64,000 bases of DNA from Campylobacter helveticus (GCF_002080395.1 NZ_CP020478.1:818886-882885); one strand, 5' to 3'. Numbered from the stretch's first letter, positions 1-9,116 are shown. Notes: generated from the sequence alone by a model not told the origin. Translations and numbers: made by a program.

Positions 1-247
1 CCCCGCCAGTGCTTTCTATATCGACAATACAAAAAATTTGCTCTTTTATCTTTGTTGTTCGTGTTTTAAGGCTTAAAATATTGTCTTTGTTAAGATAAAA
101 TCCCAAGCCAAGAAGTTCTAGAGTCTCAAGGTTTAGCTCAAAATCTCTCAATTCTTCAACCCTAGCAAATTCTTCCATTACCCAAGCATAAGGTTTGCTT
201 TCTTTAATCAATTTAGAAACGATAGTATCGACTTGCTGCAAACTCAA
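1..247 (-). CDS. dnaQ: DNA polymerase III epsilon / DnaQ-family 3'-5' exonuclease, N-terminal part only
   Basis: The reading frame leaves the window at base 1, so only about 82 N-terminal residues are seen. A linker region of about 70 residues is followed by CIVDIESTGG, the ExoI motif of the DEDD exonuclease family, whose Asp and Glu bind the catalytic metals. The likely start is a TTG at 247 (TTGA overlap with the rpe stop), with a second TTG at 241; an in-frame TGA at 253-251 rules out anything further upstream. As I recall, rpe and dnaQ are also neighbours in C. jejuni. The protein is probably the proofreading subunit or a DnaQ-like exonuclease. The family is secure and the start is not. 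Confidence 0.8.
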   Translation of the reverse strand, partial: MSLQQVDTIVSKLIKESKPYAWVMEEFARVEELRDFELNLETLELLGLGFYLNKDNILSLKTRTTKIKEQIFCIVDIESTGG

Positions 248-894
248 AATTCAAGCTTTAAAGATTTGATTGCGCTTTTGTAGTCGTTTGAGGAAAAGAT
301 GTAATTTCCAGCGACTAAAATGTCTGCTCCAGCTTCTTCTAAATCTGCAGCATTAAGACCGTTAATGCCACCATCAACTTCGATGAAAACTTTCGCATTT
401 TTTTGTTCGATTAAATTGCGTAATTCGCGGATTTTTTCACAAACTAATGGAAGGAATTTTTGTCCTCCAAAGCCCGGATTAACGCTCATTAAAAGCACCA
501 TATCAACAAATCCGATTAAGTGTTTTATGGCACTTATGGGCGTGTGTGGGTTGAGCGTGATGGCTGGGTGGATATTGTGCGTTTTTAAATACTCACAAAG
601 CCTTATGGGGTGAGCCTCAGCTTCGATGTGAAAGGATAAAAATTTAGGCTTTAATGGTAAAAAAAGCTCGACAAATTTTGGCACTTCTTTTACCATTAAA
701 TGCACATCTAAAGGCACGGAACTCACGCTTGAAATTTTTTCAAGCACACAGGGACCAAAAGTCAAATTTGGAACGAAATGTCCGTCCATTACATCAATGT
801 GTAAAAGGTCTGCCCCTGCCTCACTTACAGCCTTAACTTCTTCTTCTAATCTTAAAAAATTTGCCGATAATAAACTCGGTGCAACATACATCAT
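244..894 (-). CDS. rpe: ribulose-phosphate 3-epimerase
   Basis: Interconverts D-ribulose 5-phosphate and D-xylulose 5-phosphate in the cytosolic non-oxidative pentose phosphate pathway. The 216-aa TIM barrel has the usual length. Family motifs are visible: N-terminal APSLLSANF, HIDVMDGHFVPNLTFG (metal His and Asp), HLMV, MSVNPGFGGQKF (phosphate-binding loop) and EVDGGI (second metal Asp). The start is ATG at 894 or the adjacent ATG at 891; TTAAGG at 904-899 is better spaced for 891. It overlaps the start of dnaQ, which suggests co-transcription. Campylobacter lacks a complete classical glycolysis, so this route mainly supplies pentoses. Confidence 0.97.
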   Translation of the reverse strand: MMYVAPSLLSANFLRLEEEVKAVSEAGADLLHIDVMDGHFVPNLTFGPCVLEKISSVSSVPLDVHLMVKEVPKFVELFLPLKPKFLSFHIEAEAHPIRLCEYLKTHNIHPAITLNPHTPISAIKHLIGFVDMVLLMSVNPGFGGQKFLPLVCEKIRELRNLIEQKNAKVFIEVDGGINGLNAADLEEAGADILVAGNYIFSSNDYKSAIKSLKLEF

Positions 895-1265
895 AAAACC
901 TTAATTTTTTAATTAAGTGCTAATTTTAACCTTTTTTTCATTATTTTTACAAAGTTTTAGTAAAATATGTTAGAATTTTATATTTTTTGATGACAAGGTT
1001 TTTTTGTTGAAGAATTAAAAAATGATGATTTCTACACTTTAAGTGTTGTCATGGTATTTTTAAAATAAGTCATAGAAAGTTATGATTTTATGATGAAAAA
1101 TTAATTTAAAACAACTGCAAAAGATCCAAAATATTGAAAAGCTCTTTGTTGTTTATTAATGGGGGAGGGGAGTGATAAAAATTGAAATTTATCTATCGTT
1201 TGGATTGAATGTATTAACTCTCATGCCTTTTAAAGAATATTCTTGGACAAACATTGATTGTCATT
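895..1265. other. 371-bp AT-rich gap without a convincing gene
   Basis: I see no RNA gene or intact CDS here. It lies downstream of the leftward AMP-ligase gene and upstream of rpe. It contains an interrupted G5-A-G4 run at 1161-1170 and a 21-codon minus-strand ORF (1254-1189) without a Shine-Dalgarno sequence, which may be the front of a lost gene. The part nearest rpe presumably carries the rpe promoter, but I cannot single out a confident -10. Confidence 0.5.
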
Positions 1266-2594
1266 TTACGGTTTTTGATTAGGACGGACTTTCTTAAATC
1301 TCTCACTTAGTTCTAGGTTATCCGCGAGTTCTACTTGAGTAGGGATTTTATAAGTCGCCAGTTTATCCTTGCAATGTTTTCTTATTTCTTTTTTAAGCTC
1401 AGGCTTTGAAAAATTCCAGCTTGGTTTTAAAACGATTTTTACACAAACGCTTTGTCCGCTAATCGCATTAGATTTTGCATACGCTAAGCAATCTTGCACG
1501 AAATCAAGCTCTAAAATCACACCTTCAACTTCTTGAGGCACTACTTTTTCTCCGCCTACATTGATAAGCTCCTTGCTTCTGCCTATGATTTTGATATAGC
1601 CCTCCGCGTTCTCCTCCACCAAATCCCCTGTGGCAAAATAGCCCTCATCATCAAAGACGCTATTATCGGCGTTTAAATAGCCTAGGCTTCTTGTCTTGCT
1701 TTTTAGATAAAGCTCATTATTGATAATCTTATACTCCATACCCTCAAGCTTGATTTGATTACCTTTAGTCGTAGTTTGAGCTATGCCTACTTCACTCGTG
1801 CCAAAGGTTTGTTGAAATCTCACTCTAGGAAATTCCGTCTTTAAACGCACTAGTAAAGAATCACTCATCCTCTCAGTCCCGTAAGTGATGAGTCTTAAAG
1901 AGCTTAAATCGTATCTATCTTTAACTCCGCTTATCAGTAGTAAATTTAGCAAACTTGGACTAGCAGGAAGTAGGGCAACGCCGTATTTTTCTATGTTTTG
2001 GGCTAGAAGTTCTACATTTTTCCTTTCTTCAAAAGCTACGCCACAAGCACCCATAGCCAGAACATTAAAAAGAGTATTTAAACCTCCAATGTGGTCAAAC
2101 ATCAAAAATAAAATGGTATTGATAGCCTTGTGCTTTTTATCCAAATACACGCTTAAAATGCTGTCGAGATTATGCACCATAGCCTTAGGCTTTCCCGTGC
2201 TACCGCTTGAAAAAAGGATTAAGCCACTTTGATTTTGAAGAGCGTTTATAAGCTTGTGTTTTGTTTTTCCGTTTTGATAAGATGTAAATTTATTCCCATC
2301 ATAAAGATAGTCTATTTGCCCCTGTGAAATTTTATCTTGTAGCTCTTTTAAATCCTCATTTTTCAGTAAAGGCACGACAACCATCCCTTTCTCCACACAA
2401 GCTAAAAACAAAGCCACGCTTCTTAAATCGTAATCCCCCCAAATTCCCACCACGCCCCCTATGCCATCAAGCTTCGTTAAAGCGTTTTTGACTTCACTCA
2501 AAAGTTCTAAATAAGTATAGCTTTTATCCTTATAAACTAAGCAGGGCAAGTCTTTATAGCTTTCAAGTTTTTTTAAAAAAGGATGATTAAGCAT
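1266..2594 (-). CDS. AMP-forming acyl/amino-acid ligase (ANL superfamily)
   Basis: About 442 aa. It adenylates a carboxylate and probably loads it on the phosphopantetheine of the carrier protein encoded two genes upstream. Seen: P-loop-like LILFSSGSTGKPKAM (A3 motif), a YGTERMS region, GYFATGDL (A7), GRSKELINVGGEKV (A8) and a C-terminal Lys-rich tail. I place the start at ATG 2594 (MLNHPFLKK), 8 nt inside the end of the dehydrogenase gene; a longer frame runs back to 2660 inside that gene and has no independent support. The family covers fatty acyl, aryl and amino acids (DltA-like), and the substrate cannot be read from sequence. With the SDR and ACP it forms a compact acyl-activation unit. 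Confidence 0.82.
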   Translation of the reverse strand: MLNHPFLKKLESYKDLPCLVYKDKSYTYLELLSEVKNALTKLDGIGGVVGIWGDYDLRSVALFLACVEKGMVVVPLLKNEDLKELQDKISQGQIDYLYDGNKFTSYQNGKTKHKLINALQNQSGLILFSSGSTGKPKAMVHNLDSILSVYLDKKHKAINTILFLMFDHIGGLNTLFNVLAMGACGVAFEERKNVELLAQNIEKYGVALLPASPSLLNLLLISGVKDRYDLSSLRLITYGTERMSDSLLVRLKTEFPRVRFQQTFGTSEVGIAQTTTKGNQIKLEGMEYKIINNELYLKSKTRSLGYLNADNSVFDDEGYFATGDLVEENAEGYIKIIGRSKELINVGGEKVVPQEVEGVILELDFVQDCLAYAKSNAISGQSVCVKIVLKPSWNFSKPELKKEIRKHCKDKLATYKIPTQVELADNLELSERFKKVRPNQKP

Positions 2595-3318
2595 TGACCC
2601 CTCCCAGATAAAGCACTTGTCCTGTGATGAAGGCACTTCTTTCATTAAGAAAAAATTCAATCACATTAAGCACATCTTCAAATTCGCCAAAGCGTTTTAT
2701 GGCTTGTTGGTTTAGCAAAAGTTGCAGTTTATCCTGAGGTACATTCTTGATTAAATCCGTTGGCACAGGAGTAGGACCCACAGCATTTATGCTAATACCC
2801 ATAGGAGCTAATTCTTTTGCGCACACTTGCGTGAAATTCACCAAAGCCGCTTTTGAGGCAGCATAGACTGCTTCACCTTCTAGCCTTAAAGGTGTAGCAA
2901 CTGTGGCAAAATTGACTATACGAAAGGGCATAGTTTTTGTGTTTTTGTAGCCCTTTTTATACGCACTACTCATTACTTTTGCCACTTCTCTTGTAAATAA
3001 AAAAGAACCAAAAAAATTTGTATTAAAAATGCTATGTACACTCTTATAGGGCGTGGTGAGGGTATGGTTCATCGAAGCAATCCCTGCGTTATTTAGTAGC
3101 ACATCTATGCGGAAAAATTCCTTACGCACGGCTCTTACCATAGTCACCACTTTTTCCTCATCGCTCACATCAAGCTCAAAATGTCTGTAATTTTTATGCT
3201 CTATGCTCCCTTTCCCCCTTGAGCAACCACAAACGATATGCCCTAAGGAAAGATAATGCTCGCTTAACTTCTTTCCTATGCCCTTTCTCGTGCCTGTGAT
3301 GATGAAAATTTTTTGCAT
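2587..3318 (-). CDS. short-chain dehydrogenase/reductase, FabG-like
   Basis: 243 aa. NAD(P)-binding Rossmann motif TGTRKGIG at residues 9-16, NNAG at 76-79, and YAASK (Tyr152, Lys156) of the classical SDR active site. The residue aligning with the catalytic Ser of FabG appears to be Thr (VNFATVAT), a conservative change. Placed between an ACP gene and an AMP-ligase gene, it is most likely a 3-oxoacyl reductase acting on a carrier-bound acyl group, not on a free sugar, but this is inferred from neighbours. The stop overlaps the ligase start by 8 nt, so translation is coupled. Confidence 0.83.
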   Translation of the reverse strand: MQKIFIITGTRKGIGKKLSEHYLSLGHIVCGCSRGKGSIEHKNYRHFELDVSDEEKVVTMVRAVRKEFFRIDVLLNNAGIASMNHTLTTPYKSVHSIFNTNFFGSFLFTREVAKVMSSAYKKGYKNTKTMPFRIVNFATVATPLRLEGEAVYAASKAALVNFTQVCAKELAPMGISINAVGPTPVPTDLIKNVPQDKLQLLLNQQAIKRFGEFEDVLNVIEFFLNERSAFITGQVLYLGGVNA

Positions 3319-3319
3319 T

Positions 3320-3607
3320 TTAAACCTTGATTTGCTGGGCTATATATGAAGCTAAGGTTTTCACATCTTTAAAGGGGGAGGTCCTTTGACTCATTATCTT
3401 TTCATCGGCTAGGGTAAGTTCTATGCCTAGCTCATCGCTTAAGGCTTCTTCTAAATCGGCGATGAGATTAACAAGTGCTAAAGAGTCCAAATACCCACCC
3501 AAGCCACTATAAAGCTTAGTATCTACGGTGGCAAATTCTAGCTCATTTATCTCATCGGCTAAATTTTTTAAAACGCTTAAGATGACGGAAACGATTTTTT
3601 CTTCCAT
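3320..3607 (-). CDS. acyl carrier protein-like protein
   Basis: 95 aa, acidic. It has GGYLDSLALVNLI, where Ser42 in the DSLA motif is the expected 4'-phosphopantetheine attachment site, and helices typical of the ACP/PCP fold. It is longer than housekeeping AcpP (about 77 aa), which usually marks a dedicated carrier. It is the first gene of the leftward ACP-SDR-ligase operon; AAAGGGGAATTC just upstream of the ATG serves as ribosome-binding site. Likely role: to hold the acyl or aminoacyl group activated by the ligase for transfer to a surface glycan or lipid. The recipient is unknown. Confidence 0.8.
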   Translation of the reverse strand: MEEKIVSVILSVLKNLADEINELEFATVDTKLYSGLGGYLDSLALVNLIADLEEALSDELGIELTLADEKIMSQRTSPFKDVKTLASYIAQQIKV

Positions 3608-3700
3608 TTGAATTCCCCTTTCTTCATTAAATTTTTATTTTTTTATAATTCTCCGAATTATATAATATATTTTTTTTAATTTTACTTAAAGGATAATTGC

Positions 3701-5313
3701 TTGGATAAAAAAACCATCATCTTGCTAGGAGCTTCCAACTCTAGAGTGCCTTTTGGACTAGGAGCTGGGCTAAATCAGCCTAGCGTGGATTTTCATAATC
3801 TTAGCCTAGGAGGCACAGACAGTGTACATAAAATTTACGAGCTTAAAAGAAATGAGACACTTATCAAAAAGGCAGATTTAATCATTTTGGAGGTTAATTT
3901 GATGGATACAACTATGGCTTTTGCTATGGAAAGGCTTGACTACAAGATAGCAAAATATATGCACTATCTTTATGAAGAGCTTTACTTGCTAAAAAAGAAA
4001 ATTTTAGTCTTGCTTCTTTTTGAGCCAAGATGCCTTAGTGATAATGCAAAGAAAAGTGGCACTTTTCTTACATAGCTACACAAAAAGTTAGCTCGCTTTT
4101 ATGATTTTAATTTGATAGATTTGCATAGCGAGATGATTAAAAGTGGCTCTTTTCATTTTTTTAGCACTCCACCCTTAGATCCTTTTCATCTTTTGCCTTC
4201 TTTGATGTATCAGCTAGGCAAAAACATAGCCTTAAATGTAAATTCTTTTCATCTTTCTAAAAGAAAGCTTAAGGTCAAAAGTCCTACTCTTTTTAAGGTC
4301 GTAAGCCCTATGACTTTAATGGGTAATGCCACGCTTAAAGACTTTAAAGATTTAACTTATAAAGAAAAATATGTCGAGCTTTCAAATGAAGAGCTAATCA
4401 CTTTTCCAAAAGAATATCTAGGCTATAAAATTTTAGGCGTTCATACGCTTTACCCGTCACCTAAAAAAAGCTTTTTTGACTTTACGACTATGTGTCAGAG
4501 CTATTTCAGTATGGTCTTTAAAAATCAAAATAAAAAGCTAGTGAAAAATTTCCGCTCTTATAGTAATTTTGATTGGCTTTATGAGGACTTTGTGGTAGAT
4601 GATAGCACGAGCATAAGCTATAATAAAACAATTTACCTTTAAATGAATTTTCTTATGAAAGCACTGTGGTGGATGACTTGCCTAATACCCTGCCCAAAGC
4701 TTGTGTGGTGAATTTTTTACTTGTGAAAAATGAGAGACAATTTTTTGAACTAGTCGATGAAAAAGTGGATTTTAAAAATGATTTTTCGCATTTAATCTCA
4801 CCCTTTGAAAACTACAAAGAAGTCATAGAGGAATACATGCTTAAAACACAAGGCGACACAAACGCACTTAAGGCACAAATTTCTCATTTAGAATCTAGGC
4901 TTCATCACTTAAAAACTTTTTCAAGTGCTAAGATGAGAGTGCAAAATCATTTAGCTTATAAACTTGGCAAAGCGATGATAAATGGCTCTAAAAGCGGGGG
5001 GGGGGGGGGGGGTATACTTTTACCTTTTGTTTTATTTAGCATTAAGATTTTGCATAAGCAAGAAGTGAAGTATAATGCAGTCTTGCCACCACTTGAAAGC
5101 TACCCTGACTACGAAGAAGGCTTAAGAGAAAAGCAGTGTTTTACTTATAAACTAGGACAGGCTTTAATGGATGCCCATAAAAAGTGGTATTTGGGAGGTT
5201 ATATCAAATTTTATTTTTTTTTGATATACCAAGGCTTAAAAAAGAATTTAAAAAGCCTCCTTTTCAAGGACGATAGCCCCATCTTTTGTGGCTATGATGA
5301 GGTTTTTGTTTAA
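3701..5313 (+). pseudogene. disrupted SGNH-type glycan-modification protein with poly-G tract
   Basis: Three open segments read as one protein of about 537 aa. Start TTG 3701 after AAAGGATAA. Segment 1 carries LLGASNSRV, an SGNH/GDSL block-I-like motif, and ends at an in-frame TAG (4073-4075). Segment 2 resumes in the same frame and holds DPFHLL, a DxxH block-V-like motif. A one-base loss in an A run (4625-4628) then shifts the frame; restoring one A gives a smooth read into segment 3. Segment 3 has a coiled stretch, the 17-G tract, and two similar motifs (AYKLGKAMI, TYKLGQALM) that resemble C-termini I recall from Campylobacter surface-sugar transferases. The gene is divergent from the ACP operon. 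Two lesions besides the tract suggest a dead allele. Confidence 0.75.
4996..5012 (+). repeat. homopolymeric G17 tract
   Basis: Seventeen consecutive G inside the third segment of the broken SGNH-type gene, read as Gly codons after an AGC Ser codon. With 17 G the frame continues to the stop at 5311-5313. With 18 G a TAG follows eight codons after the tract, and with 16 G a TGA follows within 19 codons. Such tracts are the classical phase-variation device of Campylobacter surface-structure genes. Confidence 0.95.
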
Positions 5314-5325
5314 CACTTCTTTACA

Positions 5326-5360
5326 AAATTTCACTTTTGAAATTCAAAAAAGTGAAATTT
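5326..5360. terminator. bidirectional terminator between converging genes
   Basis: Perfect 13-nt inverted repeat, AAATTTCACTTTT (5326-5338) and AAAAGTGAAATTT (5348-5360), with a 9-nt loop. Each arm ends in a run of A or T, so it can act on both strands. It lies at the junction of the rightward SGNH-type pseudogene and the leftward midA gene, and it includes the last codons of midA. Confidence 0.75.
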
Positions 5361-6263
5361 CGCGTCAAAATTGAAAAATAAATGCTTGGCTTGAACGAGA
5401 AGTTTTTCTTTGTTGTCGCTTTGGTTGATTAGGTTTTCAAAGTCAAATTCAAGTAAGGCTTGATTTTGTTTTTTAAGATTTAAAAGCTTGAAGTGATGCT
5501 TTTCGATAAGATATTTTAAATGTGTAAAATTTACATTATAAGTCAAATCGCTCTTGCCAAAATACTCTTTTAAAGAGGCTTTAAAAGGGCCGTAAAGCTG
5601 ATGATTTTGATAAATTCTTAAGCTAAAACGATGGGGTAAAAACTCTCCATAATCAAACCCAGCGAAGACAAAGCGCTCACAAGCTTCATCTAAATCCTTA
5701 AAAAAATTTGACAAATGAGGACTAAATTCGCCTTTTTGTAAATTTAAAAGCTCACATTCTTTTTTGATTGTGGGATTTATGGGCTTAAAGATGAGTTTAT
5801 AATCCTCAACAAAAGCCATTTTGTCATTATCAATTAACTCACAAGCGAAGCTATCGAATAACTCGTTGCAAAATATAAAGGCGTTTTGAAAATGGCATTC
5901 TTTAAGCGTCTTTTTATGGCTAAATTCCACACCTTTTAAGTTTTGTTTTTGTAGAAATTGCAGTTTTTCGTGAGGCTCTATGATGAAAAATTCAATCTTT
6001 TCAAAAATGCTTGGACGAATTTTGACCAAGGCGCTTAAAAAATCACGGCTCAAATAGCCCTCATTTGCACCTATTTCGACAATTTGTAAGGGAGGCTTTA
6101 GAATTTCTTCATCGACAAGATTTAAGAAATGATTTGCCAACAAGCTTCCAAAAAGCTCTCCCACGCTCACAGCCGTATAAAAATCGCCCTTTTTACCGAC
6201 AAAAACGGCATTTTTATAATAATTTTCGTGAAGCCATTTTTCAAAAAATTCGCTAAAGAGCAT
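5331..6263 (-). CDS. MidA/NDUFAF7-family SAM-dependent methyltransferase
   Basis: 310 aa of the DUF185 family, whose eukaryotic member NDUFAF7 dimethylates an arginine of a complex I subunit. Seen: GKKGDFYTAVSVGELFG (residues 23-39; the family GDFYT(S/A) signature) and the SAM-binding VEIGANEGYL at 62-71. The ATG at 6263 shares one base with the stop of the M23 peptidase gene (TAATG), so it is the distal gene of the glyS-M23 operon. A role in methylating a respiratory complex I subunit (Campylobacter has Nuo) is attractive but only inferred from the eukaryotic homologue. Family confident, substrate unknown. Confidence 0.8.
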   Translation of the reverse strand: MLFSEFFEKWLHENYYKNAVFVGKKGDFYTAVSVGELFGSLLANHFLNLVDEEILKPPLQIVEIGANEGYLSRDFLSALVKIRPSIFEKIEFFIIEPHEKLQFLQKQNLKGVEFSHKKTLKECHFQNAFIFCNELFDSFACELIDNDKMAFVEDYKLIFKPINPTIKKECELLNLQKGEFSPHLSNFFKDLDEACERFVFAGFDYGEFLPHRFSLRIYQNHQLYGPFKASLKEYFGKSDLTYNVNFTHLKYLIEKHHFKLLNLKKQNQALLEFDFENLINQSDNKEKLLVQAKHLFFNFDAKFHFFEFQK

Positions 6264-7084
6264 TAAAAGAGATGATTGAATTTTTGCATAAAATCCAAGG
6301 GGTCAATTTGCTTTCCTCCTGCAAAAATTCCAAAATGCAAATGCGGACCACTCACCCTGCCACTTGCTCCGCTAAGTCCCACAATTTGCCCCTTTTTAAC
6401 TTTTTCTCCCACTTTGACATTAAGCTTTGAGAGGTGGTAATATTGCGTGTAAATTCCATATCCGTGGTCTATTATCACGGAAACGCCTGCATAATATCTA
6501 TCCTTAGCCAGTCTTACTATGCCAGAATTTGCCGCTTTTATCTTTGTGCCTATGGCAGCTCTAAAGTCTGTGCCGCTGTGATAACTTGCAAGCTTTTCAT
6601 TAAAAACTCTTGCCTTGCCGTAAGAACTTGTGATGAAGCTATCTATAGGTTTTATAAAAGAGCCGTCAAATAAAGCTTGGGGGGTAAATTGAGCGTAGAT
6701 AGCATTTGCCTCTTTTAGCTCTTCTTGTATGCGTTTTTGCACTTTTTGTGGGGGAAAGACCTTTTGGGCTTGGACGACGATTTTTTCACTTTTATAAGCT
6801 CCCTCTAGGGTTTTAATGCGAAAAATTTCACTAGAATTATCTTTATAAATTGCTTTGATTTCTGTCATTTTGGCAGGATTTTTATAAGGTAGGGAAAAAA
6901 TAGCAAGAACTTTATTTGTATCTTTTGGATGGGTAAAAAAGGGCAAATTTTTATCTTTGATTTTTAATTCTTTCAAATTTTCTTTATTAAATTCTAAAAA
7001 TAAAGTCTGACCTTTGACAAGCTCTAAATTTGTGGTAGCATAAGAAAAGAGCGTAAAAAGTGCAAGTAAAATAAGCTTTTTCAC
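6263..7084 (-). CDS. M23-family (LytM) zinc metallopeptidase, exported
   Basis: 273 aa. A Sec-type signal peptide covers about residues 1-17. The C-terminal M23 domain has HSGTD (His169, Asp173) and HLH (His248, His250), the residues that bind zinc and activate water, plus His217. A basic, Gln-rich linker lies near residues 100-130. Such enzymes cut peptide cross-links in periplasmic peptidoglycan, and Helicobacter/Campylobacter members help set the helical cell shape; which bond this one cuts is not visible. It overlaps glyS by the ATGA tetranucleotide. The homologue also sits next to glyS in C. jejuni, as I recall. Confidence 0.88.
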   Translation of the reverse strand: MKKLILLALFTLFSYATTNLELVKGQTLFLEFNKENLKELKIKDKNLPFFTHPKDTNKVLAIFSLPYKNPAKMTEIKAIYKDNSSEIFRIKTLEGAYKSEKIVVQAQKVFPPQKVQKRIQEELKEANAIYAQFTPQALFDGSFIKPIDSFITSSYGKARVFNEKLASYHSGTDFRAAIGTKIKAANSGIVRLAKDRYYAGVSVIIDHGYGIYTQYYHLSKLNVKVGEKVKKGQIVGLSGASGRVSGPHLHFGIFAGGKQIDPLDFMQKFNHLF

Positions 7085-9075
7085 AGACTTAATTCCTTAA
7101 TGTCGGCAATGTTTAAAAATTCGCTATAAATCGCAAAAACAAGGGCTTGTCTATTATTTTTAAGCTTTTCGTCTTCCGCATTTATCATTACTTTTTCAAA
7201 AAACTCATCGATAAAAGGCTTAAGGGCAAACAAGCTTTCTAATTTTTGCTTAAGATTTTGCACTTTTAAGCTTTCATTAAAAGCACTATAAAGCTTTCTT
7301 TCAGCTTCGTTTTCAAATAATGCTTCATCTATGGAATTTGTAATCTTTGTAGCGATATTTGCAAGGCGTTTAAAGGTGGAAAAATTCTCATTAAAACTAG
7401 CTTTTTGACTAAGCTCTATCAAGGCTTTTATGGCAGAATCTATGTGGATAAGGTCGCTATTTTTTGCACTCAAAACAGCTTTGATGAAAGAGGGATTAAC
7501 CTCATAAAAAGTATAAATTCTTTCTAAAATAAAATGATAAAGCGTGCCTAAATCAAAGCTTTTGTAATGCTTAGAAGCTTCATTTAAAAAAGCATTTAAG
7601 TCAAATTTTTTACCAAGATGAAGTAGGATTTTTAAAATTCCATTTGCTGCTCTTCTTAGTGCGTAGGGGTCTTTCGTGCCACTTGGAATTTTACCTATGG
7701 AAAAAAGTGAAAGTAGGGTGTCAAATTTATAAGCAAGAGCAACAATGCTGGAAAATTCGCTACTTGGAAGAGCAGATTGCTCTGAGTTTGGCAGATATTG
7801 CTCTTTTATCGCTAGGGAAATTTCGTAGTTAAGCCCCATTTTATCCGCATAATAAGACCCCATAATGCCCTGTAAATTTGTAAATTCATAAACCATCTGC
7901 GTCGCCAAATCGGCTTTAGAAAAATGCACAGCTTTAAGGATAGCTTCTTGCTTGTCGTTGTTGAGAAATTTACATAAAATGAGCGCTAAAGCCTTTTCCC
8001 TTTCGACTTTATCTAGCATTGTGCCAAGAGAATCAAGATAGAGCATTTTGCCTAATTTTTCAGGCTCTAAACCATTTTGCAAGTCGTTTTTATAAAAGAA
8101 CATCGCATCAGAAAGTCTTGCGCGAAGCACTCTTTCGTTGCCGTGTATGATTTTAGAATAATCTTTACAAACGGCGTTGCTGACAACCACAAAATGATTA
8201 CTCAGTCCTTTTTCGCTAAAGGTGGCAAAATAGCGTTGATTTTCTCGCATTGATGTGATGATAACTTCACTTGGAATTTCTAAAAATTCACTTTCAAAGC
8301 TTCCAAGTAGGGCGGTTGGATACTCTGTTATGGCGATAACTTCTTCTAAAAGTTCTTCATCCTCTGCTATGCTTAAATTTTCTTTTGTTTCTATGAGTTT
8401 AAGGCTTTCTAAAATCTTTTCTTTTCTCTTTTGAGGGTCAAGTATGACAAAATTTTCTTCCAAAAGTTTAAAATATTCTCTTGCATTTTTAAAATTAAAA
8501 GCCTCATAGCTTACGCTTCTATGCACAAAAGTTTGCTTAGAGCTTTGCACTCCATAGCTTTGAAATTTAACCAAGTCTTCATCCAAAATGCAAACGATAT
8601 TACGGATAGCACGGATAAACTCAAATTTATGCACCCCCCAACGCATACTTTTACCAAAATGAAGACTTTTTAAAAAGCTTTCTACCATCTCGCCTAAAAC
8701 TTCGCTACTTTCTTGACCCTCAAGCTCTTTTTGATAATATAAAACTTCTTTACCCTTAATCTCTTTAAAGCAAATTTCCGCTTCGTCAATGCCGACTTTT
8801 TGTATAAAGCTAAGTCCCGCTGGGCTTAGTTTCCCATCCTTATAAGCGACATTTTTGGGTGCACCTATAAATTCTACCAAACGATTTTCTTGTCTTGTTT
8901 TAAAACTTGGATGAAAAAAAACTAAACGGCGTGGTGTATAGTAAAACTCAAATTCTGCTTCTAGGTGGTATTCTTTTAAAAGTTTTTCCCACTTTCCTTT
9001 GATATTTGGAAGTTCCTTAAGAAAGGGGATAGCTGGAAGTTCTTCTGTGAGAATTTCGATAAGTAATTCTTTCAT
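7081..9075 (-). CDS. glyS: glycyl-tRNA synthetase beta subunit
   Basis: 664 aa, normal for bacterial GlyS. The N-terminus MKELLIEILTEELPA and the internal motifs SMRWG and GTKDPYALRRAANG are characteristic. GlyS pairs with GlyQ (not in this window) as alpha2beta2 tetramer to charge tRNA-Gly. It is followed without a gap by the M23 peptidase and MidA genes, and preceded by 41 bp before the HAD phosphatase gene, so it probably belongs to the long leftward transcript that starts upstream of cbpA, with possible internal promoters. Confidence 0.97.
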   Translation of the reverse strand: MKELLIEILTEELPAIPFLKELPNIKGKWEKLLKEYHLEAEFEFYYTPRRLVFFHPSFKTRQENRLVEFIGAPKNVAYKDGKLSPAGLSFIQKVGIDEAEICFKEIKGKEVLYYQKELEGQESSEVLGEMVESFLKSLHFGKSMRWGVHKFEFIRAIRNIVCILDEDLVKFQSYGVQSSKQTFVHRSVSYEAFNFKNAREYFKLLEENFVILDPQKRKEKILESLKLIETKENLSIAEDEELLEEVIAITEYPTALLGSFESEFLEIPSEVIITSMRENQRYFATFSEKGLSNHFVVVSNAVCKDYSKIIHGNERVLRARLSDAMFFYKNDLQNGLEPEKLGKMLYLDSLGTMLDKVEREKALALILCKFLNNDKQEAILKAVHFSKADLATQMVYEFTNLQGIMGSYYADKMGLNYEISLAIKEQYLPNSEQSALPSSEFSSIVALAYKFDTLLSLFSIGKIPSGTKDPYALRRAANGILKILLHLGKKFDLNAFLNEASKHYKSFDLGTLYHFILERIYTFYEVNPSFIKAVLSAKNSDLIHIDSAIKALIELSQKASFNENFSTFKRLANIATKITNSIDEALFENEAERKLYSAFNESLKVQNLKQKLESLFALKPFIDEFFEKVMINAEDEKLKNNRQALVFAIYSEFLNIADIKELSL

Positions 9076-9116
9076 TATGCACTCTTTTAGAAAATTTTTA
9101 TTATTTTAACCTTTCT

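Noticed and set aside
1161-1170. G5-A-G4 run as a poly-G contingency tract
   Set aside because: Interrupted by A, too short to slip often, and in no ORF longer than a few codons.
1189-1254. 21-codon minus-strand ORF after the AMP-ligase gene
   Set aside because: No ribosome-binding site and no recognisable product; at best a relic of a lost gene.
2595-2660. N-terminal extension of the AMP-ligase
   Set aside because: Lies fully within the SDR gene in another frame; the internal ATG at 2594 matches the family start.
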